Below are positions 7,681 to 15,860 of a stretch of DNA of 64,000 nt, one piece after another. The DNA comes from Bacteroidota bacterium. GTDB lineage: Bacteria; Bacteroidota; Bacteroidia; B-17B0; Aurantibacillaceae. The notes beneath the pieces were generated by a model. The model made no database searches, had not been told where the DNA came from, and worked only from the letters and a program-made list of their open reading frames with translations. The stretch covers positions 124,001-188,000 of the forward strand of contig JADJDM010000016.1 of NCBI GenBank assembly GCA_016702705.1. Direction: 5' to 3'. Numbering within the stretch: the first letter of the stretch is position 1; the number at the start of each line of letters is the position of its first letter. The translations under genes and the position numbers were made by a program.

Positions 7681-10044
7681 CTAAAAAGTTAACCTATACT
7701 GCGGAACAAAAAAGAATTTCAGTTGATAATCTGTTTTAATCGATTTCGTATTTAAATCAAAGCTTTGTTGAAACACATTATTGTTACGTGTTACATTTTG
7801 AAAATCGCAACTAAACTCATGTGTTAGTTTTTTTGTGTTCATGCGATATGAGGGTTTAATATCAATTCTAAAATAAGGTTGATATTGTGGAAAGTACGCT
7901 TCATTAGCAAAATAAACTTGGGTGTTAGCTGCAATAGAAGAGTTTAAATCGATTGGTATGTAACGTTTTCCGCCAGCTAATACAACCTTACCATCAATTG
8001 CAATGGTGTGTTTTGTTTTAATTTTAAATTCTTTTCCTCCTAATAAATTAATTACATAATTGCCATTAAAAGCAGTGTTTCTGTATACTTTGTCACTTCC
8101 ATAATATTTACTTTGAAAAACAGACGTGGTAAATAAAAAGTAATATCCTTTGCTGTAAAATTTCTCTAGGGTAAATTCAATGCCGTAGTTTTCTCCTGTC
8201 CCATTGTTTACTAAACTATCAATATTCGGACTTTCAAAATCAGCGCCTAAATTAATTGCAGAGAAATAATCTGACCTTGTTCTTACTGGAATACTATACA
8301 AGTATTGGTAATAAGCTTCTGCTTTAATTCGTGTGTTTTTAAATAAAGAAATATCGTAAGCTAAAATTGCATGCGCTGCTTTGCTAAAATCTAAATTGCG
8401 ATTTGTTTCTACATTTCCATTTGCTGTTTTGGAAGTGGAAAAATAAACATACAAAGGCTGTAATTGGCTATGTAAGCCTGCTCCAAAGCTAACGGATTGT
8501 TTGTTGCTGATTTCATATTTTAATCCAACGCGTGGTTCAATATTATAAGAGTTGTTTAAAAACAAGTGCTGATAACTTACACCTGTGTTCATCGAAAACT
8601 TTGCTCCAAATTTATGCTGCCATTGTGCAAATACTCTTCCTAATAATGTTTGCCCCTTGTAATTTCTTAATGGCAGTAATCCTAGGCTGTCAAAATTATT
8701 TGTGCTGTCCTTAAACGAAGTATTATAAATATCTGCATACACACCTGCATTAATAAAATTACGCGAATTAAATTTTTTGTTATAAGTAGTGTTTCCTGAT
8801 GTACGAATGGTGTAGGAGTAATTCTTGTATTCAGGCACTTTAATATTTGGAACAACATTGGTGTCAATTCTATCTGCTAGTATCACATTGTATTGTCCGC
8901 TAATACCAATATTGCTTTTTATGTAAGAAGTAGAGTTAAGCAAATAAACATGGGAAATGCCCGTTGCACCTACGTTTGATTTGTAATAAATGTCTCTTCC
9001 ACTATAACCATATAAATTATTTTCTTTCGATTGATCCTTTGAAAGCATGTTGATGTAACTTGTTCCACCAATTCCCCAAAAGGTAAATTTCCCCGCTTTT
9101 TTTGTTGGGAATTCTAATTTGTAGGTAATGTCTTGGTATTGCGGAACTGCTGAGCCAGTACCAAAATCTATATTCAAATATTTAAAAACGGATAGGGTAG
9201 AGTAGCGGTAATTAATTAAGAAAGAGCCATTCTTTTTCTTCTTCGAAAAGGGACCTTCGGCACCTAATTCAAATCCATTAAAACCAACTTGTCCAAGAAA
9301 TTCATGCTTTTCGTTATTTCCTGTTCTCATTTTTAAATCAAACACGCCAGCAGTAGCATTTCCATAATCTGCAGGAAAAGCTCCCGTCATAAAATCAGAA
9401 TTATCGAGCGTGTTATTGTTTAAAATGCTTATTGGTCCACCAGTAGAACCAAGCGAACCAAAGTGATTGGGATTTGGAATATCTAATCCATTTACTCTCC
9501 ACAAAACTCCTAAAGGAGAATTTCCTCGTATAATAATATCATTTCTACTGTCGTTTGCCCCGCTTACACCCGCAAAGTTTGCAGCCATACGAGCAGGGTC
9601 GTTTCTACTTCCTGCGTAACGTGATGCTTCTTCCGTGGAGAACAATCGCGAACTAACAGTTGCCATTTTGTTGTTCGATTTTGTTTTGTCTTGTTCGGCA
9701 ATAATAACAACTTCATCAGCCTGCACTGCACTTTCTTCTAACTCTATGTTTAGAACAATTTCTTTACCAGAAGTAAGTATGATGGATTGAACTTTTTCTT
9801 TATAACTAAGAACCGAAAATTTTATTTGCCATCTTCCTAACGGAATATTATCTAATCTAAATTTTCCATTTTCATCTGTGGTTGTGACTTTTTGTGGCTC
9901 TGCATTTAATACTTGCACAACTGCACCAGGTAAAGGACTTTGGGTTTGTTTGTCAATGACAGTTCCACGAACTGTTTGGGTAAGTTCTTGTGATTGCAGC
10001 GCAAAGGAAATAAGAATTAATATAAGTGTAAGCGCGCGTTTCAT
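7681..10044 (-). CDS. TonB-dependent outer-membrane receptor with carboxypeptidase-regulatory-like N-domain
   Basis: About 787 residues from the ATG at 10044, which gives a typical signal peptide (MKRALTLILILISFALQSQ). An in-frame ATG at 10065 would overlap the upstream gene and spoil the signal, so I prefer 10044. Mature residues ~25-110 form a carboxypeptidase-regulatory-like beta-sandwich (VRGTVIDKQTQSPLPGA, then TTDENGKFRLDNIP), found at the front of many Bacteroidota receptors. A plug domain follows (IIIRGNSPLGVLWRVNGLDI at ~170-190), then a beta-barrel ending in YRLTF with a terminal Phe, as outer-membrane proteins do. Transport substrate cannot be inferred. No SusD-like partner is next to it; the upstream neighbour is a small lipoprotein 7 bp away, so the two are probably co-transcribed. 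Confidence 0.85.
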   Translation of the reverse strand: MKRALTLILILISFALQSQELTQTVRGTVIDKQTQSPLPGAVVQVLNAEPQKVTTTDENGKFRLDNIPLGRWQIKFSVLSYKEKVQSIILTSGKEIVLNIELEESAVQADEVVIIAEQDKTKSNNKMATVSSRLFSTEEASRYAGSRNDPARMAANFAGVSGANDSRNDIIIRGNSPLGVLWRVNGLDIPNPNHFGSLGSTGGPISILNNNTLDNSDFMTGAFPADYGNATAGVFDLKMRTGNNEKHEFLGQVGFNGFELGAEGPFSKKKKNGSFLINYRYSTLSVFKYLNIDFGTGSAVPQYQDITYKLEFPTKKAGKFTFWGIGGTSYINMLSKDQSKENNLYGYSGRDIYYKSNVGATGISHVYLLNSTSYIKSNIGISGQYNVILADRIDTNVVPNIKVPEYKNYSYTIRTSGNTTYNKKFNSRNFINAGVYADIYNTSFKDSTNNFDSLGLLPLRNYKGQTLLGRVFAQWQHKFGAKFSMNTGVSYQHLFLNNSYNIEPRVGLKYEISNKQSVSFGAGLHSQLQPLYVYFSTSKTANGNVETNRNLDFSKAAHAILAYDISLFKNTRIKAEAYYQYLYSIPVRTRSDYFSAINLGADFESPNIDSLVNNGTGENYGIEFTLEKFYSKGYYFLFTTSVFQSKYYGSDKVYRNTAFNGNYVINLLGGKEFKIKTKHTIAIDGKVVLAGGKRYIPIDLNSSIAANTQVYFANEAYFPQYQPYFRIDIKPSYRMNTKKLTHEFSCDFQNVTRNNNVFQQSFDLNTKSIKTDYQLKFFFVPQYRLTF

Positions 10045-10051
10045 AAAAGCA

Positions 10052-10396
10052 TTATTCAATTTCAATCACAAATGTAACTCTTTGCATGGTATCTAATGCC
10101 ATACTTTTGTTAAGTTGTATCTCTGTTTTTCCTTTAGTCTTTGCTTTAAAATTAAAGTCAACACTTCCGCCATCGTTCGAATGGAAAACAGAATTAACGT
10201 ATTCAACAGTGTTTTTATCATGCGTATTCCCAATCGACCACAAGCCATCTTTTGTATGATCTTCGGCTAAATTGATTTTAAAACGCTCGCCAATTTTAAA
10301 TTTATTTGTTTTGCCCGAACTTTTTTCAAACTCCGCTTCTTTGCTTGCGCATGCATTAAACAGGGCAATAATTAAAATTAAATAGATTGTTTTCAT
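10052..10396 (-). CDS. Small lipoprotein, possibly I42/chagasin-like fold
   Basis: 114 residues. A lipoprotein signal ends in the lipobox FNAC (Cys near residue 16). The rest reads as a single small beta-sandwich: GERFKINLAEDHTKDGLWSI, then VDFNFKAKTKGKTEIQL and a final VTFVIEIE. The order (an opening GE.F.I strand, a central W, a late F.AK..G.TEI strand and a hydrophobic last strand) recalls chagasin-type protease inhibitors (I42), but the key loops are not clearly conserved, so this is only a suggestion. It sits 7 bp upstream of the TonB-dependent receptor on the same strand and downstream of the J-domain gene, so it may be made together with the receptor. Confidence 0.7.
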   Translation of the reverse strand: MKTIYLILIIALFNACASKEAEFEKSSGKTNKFKIGERFKINLAEDHTKDGLWSIGNTHDKNTVEYVNSVFHSNDGGSVDFNFKAKTKGKTEIQLNKSMALDTMQRVTFVIEIE

Positions 10397-10440
10397 TTAA
10401 ATTAGTTTCTATTTGAAATTGTAGCGTTTTCTTGCGAACA

Positions 10441-11214
10441 CTAGTTGAGTCCTCTTTTTTTCTTAATATTTTCGTAGGCAGTTTGCAAAGCTTTAAATTT
10501 TTCAGCGGCACTTTTTTCAACGGCTTCCCCCATACCTGCTACTTTATCGGGATGGTATTTCATAGCCATTCTTCTATATGCTTTCTTAACTTCATCATCA
10601 GATGCGCTTGGAGCTATCTCCATAATTTTGTAATCACTTTCCACATCACGGTAATACATCGCTTTAATGGAAGCTGCGTCTGCACCCGAAATATTTAAGT
10701 AATCAGCAATGTTGTTTATCATTGTAACTTCTGCTTGACTTACATCTCCATCCGCTTTAGATATTCCATATAAATAATGTAGTAGTTGCAAACGCGCACT
10801 AATAGGCATGTTTTGACGGATTTGAATACAGACATCATAAACAGGAATGTCTTTTTTCATTATGTCGTTTAATACTTTCAGTAATTCTTTTGCTTGTGAT
10901 TCGCCAAATTGGTTTACTAAAAAGCTTTTTACATAATCTAGTTCTGAACGCATTGTTTTACCATCGCATTTCATTACTGCAGCCGATAAAACTAAAAGGG
11001 AAATAGAGAAATCGCCAGCTTGTGTTCCTTGCGATTTGTATGATTGGCTTCCTGCACCCGACATTCTGCTTGAATCTCCATTGAAGTTACTTTTTTGCAC
11101 ACTAACTTCGGCGCTGTCAAATAAGGAACCTAGTGCAAATCCTACTAAACCTCCAATTGGTCCTCCAAGCACCCATCCAAGTCCTCCACCTAACCATTTC
11201 CCAAACTTTACCAT
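10441..11214 (-). CDS. TerB and J-domain protein (DjlA-like co-chaperone)
   Basis: 257 residues. The N-terminus is a Gly-rich hydrophobic segment (GGGLGWVLGGPIGGLVGFAL) that could insert into or associate with the membrane. Residues ~70-185 match a TerB-like helical domain (VLSAAVMKCDGK early, YGISKADGDVSQAE later, both with acidic metal-binding-like positions). The last ~70 residues are a J domain with YHPDK, the HPD motif that stimulates DnaK ATPase. The order TerB then J domain is that of DjlA. A role as a DnaK co-chaperone near the envelope is an inference. It is the first gene of the minus-strand set 11214 to 7681. Confidence 0.85.
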   Translation of the reverse strand: MVKFGKWLGGGLGWVLGGPIGGLVGFALGSLFDSAEVSVQKSNFNGDSSRMSGAGSQSYKSQGTQAGDFSISLLVLSAAVMKCDGKTMRSELDYVKSFLVNQFGESQAKELLKVLNDIMKKDIPVYDVCIQIRQNMPISARLQLLHYLYGISKADGDVSQAEVTMINNIADYLNISGADAASIKAMYYRDVESDYKIMEIAPSASDDEVKKAYRRMAMKYHPDKVAGMGEAVEKSAAEKFKALQTAYENIKKKRGLN

Positions 11215-11714
11215 AAAACTATTTTAGAATTCAAAAATACAAACAACAGAAATAACAAACGATAAATAAATGAAAAATTTAGTTAAATAAGTTTTTCAAT
11301 GGTTTTCAATGGTGGTTGGGCTGAAAGTATTGGTAATATTGAGTTCACGGGAATTCACTTAATTTTAATAAAAGCGAACCTTTTGGTGAAACTCTTCGTA
11401 AACAAAAACAGAACGAACAAATCTTTGAATATCTCTCACATTTCGTTCTGAAATATGTTGTTTAACTCTCAATTAAAAAAAGGAGGTACCGTGAGAAAAA
11501 GAATTACACCTACTACACAAACTAAAAGCACTGAAGTCTTTTAGTAAGATTAAAATTACTTAGTATTATTTGTTCAGTTTTTAGTTTTGTATCAATCAAG
11601 ACCTGAAAATGGTGTAAACAATAATTACTAAGACCAATCGAATTAATTTTAAAAACCAAACCATAAAAATGGAAAATTTATTTTTTATAACAAACATTCA
11701 AACCCTTTTCAACC
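11215..11714. other. 500-bp intergenic region between divergent genes
   Basis: No credible gene. It holds a 9-bp inverted repeat (CAGAACGAA at 11409-11417 and TTCGTTCTG at 11442-11450, 24-base loop), a short doubled TTTTCAATGG near 11288-11310, and a TAnnTTTG match at 11582-11589. The region is long for this genome and could carry promoters for both neighbours or a small RNA; nothing proves the latter. Confidence 0.5.
11582..11589 (+). promoter_or_regulatory. Candidate -7 element TAGTTTTG for the PKD cargo gene
   Basis: An exact TAnnTTTG match about 125 bp before the ATG at 11715. A TTTG lies upstream at 11569-11572, but the gap is too short for a standard -33 box. It would give a leader of roughly 120 bases. 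Weak support. Confidence 0.3.
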
Positions 11715-14700
11715 ATGAAAACTATTTACTCACTTATGATGGCTCTTGCCATGCTGTTACAATACAGCGTGTGGGCCCAAGGCAGCTTCAACTCTACGAT
11801 TGATAGCTTGCAAAATTTTGATGAGAATGCGCATCGAAATTATTTTCTTCAGCATCATGCTGATAATACTGAACTGTATAATGAGTTCATTACTTCGAAA
11901 AAGAGAGATTATATACAAGAAGTATATTATTCATCTAATAGAGAAATAGGCCCACCACCATCTGTTCAAGCTGCATGTACCAACATGGATTTTGAATCGG
12001 GAGATTTAACAGGTTGGACAAGAAGCACAGGGTTTAATCCCGCTTACGATCCGCAAGGTTGTTGTATTAATACTGGCGGAGCACAAGTTGTTACAGGCGG
12101 AGCAGGAAATGATGGTTGCGCAAATTTTCCTGTGGTTTGTCCAGGTGGTAATTTCTCCGTGAGAATAGGAAACAATGCTGTTAACGGTGTTGCAGATAGA
12201 TTAGAACAAACATTTTCTGTAACACAAGCAAATGCAAATTACACCTATAAATATGCAGTTGTGCTAGAAGACCCAGGTCACATAGCTGCCGAGCAACCAA
12301 GCTTTCAAATAGATATGTTGGATGCAAATGGTGTTCAAATCCCTTGTACTTTTTATCAAGTATCAGCGGGGCAAGGTATTCCAGGTTTTATTAATTCGAC
12401 TAACTGTGCTGGTGTTATTTATAAACCATGGACTACAGTAAGTGTTGATTTAAGTGCATACATTGGGCAAGATGTAACCATTCGTTTTACTACTTACGAT
12501 TGCGCATTAGGCGGGCATTTTGCTTATGCTTATATCGATGGTTCATGTTTGGCTTATACAGTTACACAAATGGATAGCTTGTGTGTTGGAAGTACAACTC
12601 AAATTTGTGCACCCGATGGTTTTCAAACATATACTTGGAGCGGACCAGGAATTGTAAATCAAAATGCAAATTGTATAACGGTTGCTAATCCTGGTGTTTA
12701 CTCAGTGCAACTTACTTCTGTTACTGGGTGCCAATCACCTGTAATTAATTATCAAGTAAGTAATCACCCAACACCAATTGCAGATTTTAATGTTGTTGGA
12801 GGTAATAACTCATGTAATTTAACTGTTGCCTTTGATAATAATAGTAGTATAAGTAATACTAATCAATTAAATTACATGTGGGATTTTGGTGATGGAACAA
12901 CAAGTTTTATGGAACAACCAAGTCACACCTATTTAACTTATGGAACCTATGTTGTTACATTAATTACTACTTCAGTGTTGACCGGTTGTAGCGATACAAC
13001 TGTGAGAACATTAACAATTGATAATCCACCAACACCAATATATACAGGCTTAGGAGGTTGTGCAGGTTCTTTTGTAAGTTTCGTAAATCAAACTCAAAAC
13101 CTTGTTGGTAACGAATCTTGGTTATGGAATTTTGGTGATAATACTTTTGATTCTCAACAAAGTGCAGTTCATTTATATCCTGTTGCTGGTACATACAATA
13201 TATCGCTTACCGTTACTACAATTAATGGTTGTAGCGCAAATACAGCGGGGCAAGTAACAATTTCTCCATTACCAGTTGCAAACTTTAGTGGTACAAATGT
13301 ATGTTTAGGACAACTATCTGTTTTTACTGATTTAAGCACAGTATCAAGTGGTAGTATCAATTCTTGGGAATGGGATTTTGATAATAATGGCTCAATTGAT
13401 AATTTAAGTCAAAACCCTGCGTATGCATTTAATACAGCAGGTTTGCACGATGTAGAATTATTTATACAAAGTAATAATGGTTGCTTGTCTTCCTTTAATA
13501 CTTCTGTTTATGTTTATCCTAACCCGCAAGCTGCATTTAGTACAAGCAATGTATGTGTAAATTTTGCTGCAACTTTTCAAAACACATCCTCTATTGCAAG
13601 TCCTTCACAAATTCAATCTTATGCTTGGAATTTTGGCGATGCAAGTTCAAGTAATTTAATGAATCCAAATCATCAATATGCAAATCCTGGAACTTATAAC
13701 ATTAGCTTAACCGCAACAAGTGAGGCAGGATGTATGAATACATTTGTGTATCCAATAATTGTTTTTCCGGTTCCAACTGCAAGTTTTGTTACCGTTCCAG
13801 TTTGTGTTACACAAGCAACTCAGTTTACAGATCAATCAATGGTGAATGGTGGAACAATTATAGCACGTAACTGGGATTTTAATAATGACGGAACTATTGA
13901 TGCAACCAATCCAAATCCAACTTACGTTTATCCTAATGCTGGAATGCAAAATGCAAAATTAGAAACCATCACAAATAACGGATGCAGTAATCAAACAATA
14001 AATGTAGTTGTCGTGCATGAAATGCCAACTGCTCAGTTTGCGGCTCAGTCATCTTGTTTAGGGCTGCCAACAGTGTTTCTAAATAATTCAACTTCTAGTG
14101 ATGGAGCTATAGTTTCTTATGCTTGGGATTATACGAGTGATGGAACAATAGATAATGTAAGTGCTGATCCAATTGTTACTTTACAAAATTTTGGTTCTTA
14201 TTTAACCACTTTAGAAATCCAAACTGAATTTGGTTGCGAAGCAACTTATCAAAAAAATATTCGCATTCATCCTTTACCAAGTGTTCAGTTTACGGCATCA
14301 ACGGTTGCTGGCTGTCCTTCACTGTGCGTTGATTTTACAAACAATGTGAGTATTGCTCAAGGAACAATTGCAAGTTATTTGTGGAATTTTGGTGGTCAAA
14401 ATAGTGGAAGTAATTTACCGAATGCTAGTTTTTGTTTCGACTCGGGAACTTATGATGTTTCTCTTACTGCTGTTTCGGATAGTGGATGTGCAACTATACA
14501 AACTACACAAAGTATGATTAATGTGTATCAAACACCAATTGCTAACTTTAGTGTTTCTGGGGAAGATATGGATGTGATTAACCCTGAAGTTGAAATTGGT
14601 AACTTGTCCATAGGAGCAAACCAAATTACTTATTCGGTTAGCGATGGTTTCACAACTCATCTAAGCAATTTCACACATTTGTTTAGTAACGAAGCTGCTC

Positions 14701-15065
14701 AAGATTATACCATAACCCAATTTGTAAGTAATTCAAACGGTTGTGTTGACAGCATCTCTAGGGTGTTAGAAATAAAACCTGCATTTACTTTTTACATTCC
14801 TAATGCTTTTAGTCCGAATGAAGATGGAATAAACGACCACTTTAAAGGTGATGGTATTGGAATAAATGAATATAAAATGTGGGTGTTTGATAGATGGGGC
14901 AATATGATTTTTTACAGCGAAAAACTGGACCATGCATGGGATGGTACGTTTCAAGGCAAAAGCGATAAAGTTGTAATGCAAGATGTGTATGTGTGGAAGG
15001 TGGAATTAAAAGATGTGTTTAGTAAAAAACATGATTACCACGGAACAGTATCGGTAGTCAAATAA
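11715..15065 (+). CDS. Secreted PKD-repeat protein, T9SS type B C-terminus
   Basis: 1116 residues with a signal peptide ending about SVWAQ (residue 22). Residues ~85-275 look like one jelly-roll/lectin-like domain (NMDFESGDLTGW at its start, FRFTTYDCALGGHFAYAYID-like end), a type often found in carbohydrate-binding proteins. After one Ig-like unit there are about eight PKD-type domains of ~80 residues, several with the signature W(D/N)FGD or WDF(N/D)N (for example WDFGDGTTSF and WEWDFDNNGS). The last ~90 residues are a CHU_C domain (FYIPNAFSPNEDGINDHF, FDRWGNM, AWDGTF), so it should leave the cell by type IX secretion, sorting type B. Probably a surface or matrix protein. It is followed by a terminator at 15096. 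Confidence 0.85.
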   Translation: MKTIYSLMMALAMLLQYSVWAQGSFNSTIDSLQNFDENAHRNYFLQHHADNTELYNEFITSKKRDYIQEVYYSSNREIGPPPSVQAACTNMDFESGDLTGWTRSTGFNPAYDPQGCCINTGGAQVVTGGAGNDGCANFPVVCPGGNFSVRIGNNAVNGVADRLEQTFSVTQANANYTYKYAVVLEDPGHIAAEQPSFQIDMLDANGVQIPCTFYQVSAGQGIPGFINSTNCAGVIYKPWTTVSVDLSAYIGQDVTIRFTTYDCALGGHFAYAYIDGSCLAYTVTQMDSLCVGSTTQICAPDGFQTYTWSGPGIVNQNANCITVANPGVYSVQLTSVTGCQSPVINYQVSNHPTPIADFNVVGGNNSCNLTVAFDNNSSISNTNQLNYMWDFGDGTTSFMEQPSHTYLTYGTYVVTLITTSVLTGCSDTTVRTLTIDNPPTPIYTGLGGCAGSFVSFVNQTQNLVGNESWLWNFGDNTFDSQQSAVHLYPVAGTYNISLTVTTINGCSANTAGQVTISPLPVANFSGTNVCLGQLSVFTDLSTVSSGSINSWEWDFDNNGSIDNLSQNPAYAFNTAGLHDVELFIQSNNGCLSSFNTSVYVYPNPQAAFSTSNVCVNFAATFQNTSSIASPSQIQSYAWNFGDASSSNLMNPNHQYANPGTYNISLTATSEAGCMNTFVYPIIVFPVPTASFVTVPVCVTQATQFTDQSMVNGGTIIARNWDFNNDGTIDATNPNPTYVYPNAGMQNAKLETITNNGCSNQTINVVVVHEMPTAQFAAQSSCLGLPTVFLNNSTSSDGAIVSYAWDYTSDGTIDNVSADPIVTLQNFGSYLTTLEIQTEFGCEATYQKNIRIHPLPSVQFTASTVAGCPSLCVDFTNNVSIAQGTIASYLWNFGGQNSGSNLPNASFCFDSGTYDVSLTAVSDSGCATIQTTQSMINVYQTPIANFSVSGEDMDVINPEVEIGNLSIGANQITYSVSDGFTTHLSNFTHLFSNEAAQDYTITQFVSNSNGCVDSISRVLEIKPAFTFYIPNAFSPNEDGINDHFKGDGIGINEYKMWVFDRWGNMIFYSEKLDHAWDGTFQGKSDKVVMQDVYVWKVELKDVFSKKHDYHGTVSVVK

Positions 15066-15095
15066 AAACAATATTCATGGAAAAGGGATCGTAAG

Positions 15096-15132
15096 AGCGA
15101 GGATGCTATTTTAGTACGCCTCGCTTTTTGTT
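15096..15132 (+). terminator. Rho-independent terminator after the PKD cargo gene
   Basis: Stem AGCGAGG (15096-15102) pairs with CCTCGCT (15119-15125), followed by TTTTGTTTT. It lies 30 bp after the stop codon at 15065 and separates this gene from cmk. Confidence 0.8.
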
Positions 15133-15164
15133 TTATATCTTAATTTAATTAATTTTACAGCGTT

Positions 15165-15860
15165 ATGAGCAGAATCACTATAGCCATTGATGGATACTCT
15201 TCCTGTGGAAAAAGCACATTGGCTAAGGCATTAGCTGCAAAATTAAATTACGCATATATTGATTCGGGTGCAATGTACAGATGTGTTACATTGTATTGCT
15301 TGCGAAATGGAATTATTAAAAAGAAAAAATTTGATAACGCTGAAGTAATTGCTACTCTTCCAAATATTAAATTAAATTTCGAATTTAATCCTCATACTAA
15401 AACTTCAGAAACTTTTATGAATGGCGAAAATGTTGAGAAACTAATTCGCACCATGGAAGTTGCCGAAAACGTTAGTAAAATTAGTGCAATCAAAGAAGTA
15501 CGTGAGCACATGGTTTTAATTCAACGTGAATTTGGTCAGCACAAAGGTGTCGTGATGGATGGCAGAGACATTGGTTCTCATGTTTTTCCAGACGCAGAGT
15601 TGAAATTATTTATGACTGCTGATATCGAAACACGTGTGCAACGTCGTATGGATGAGTTAAATAGTAAAGGCGAACACGTAGATTTTATGGAGGTTAAGAT
15701 TAATTTAACTAACCGTGATTACGACGATGTAAATCGTAAAGAAAGTCCACTCATCAGAGCAAAAGATGCAATTGTTTTAGATAACACCGATTTATCTCGA
15801 GAAGAACAATTGGATTATGTTATAAAGTTAATTAGTGGACTTTTATTGACTAGGGATTAA
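15165..15860 (+). CDS. cmk: Cytidylate kinase
   Basis: 231 residues, the usual length. It transfers a phosphate from ATP to CMP or dCMP in the cytoplasm, feeding CTP and dCTP pools. Visible motifs: P-loop GYSSCGKSTLAKAL (~9-22), the CMP-binding DSGAMYR (~35-41), and GRDIGSHVFPDAELKLFMTA (~128-147) with the conserved GRDIG. The substrate-binding NRDYDD.N-RKESPL segment is at ~184-197. It stands alone between a terminator and a convergent gene whose stop codon abuts its own (15860/15861). Confidence 0.95.
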   Translation: MSRITIAIDGYSSCGKSTLAKALAAKLNYAYIDSGAMYRCVTLYCLRNGIIKKKKFDNAEVIATLPNIKLNFEFNPHTKTSETFMNGENVEKLIRTMEVAENVSKISAIKEVREHMVLIQREFGQHKGVVMDGRDIGSHVFPDAELKLFMTADIETRVQRRMDELNSKGEHVDFMEVKINLTNRDYDDVNRKESPLIRAKDAIVLDNTDLSREEQLDYVIKLISGLLLTRD

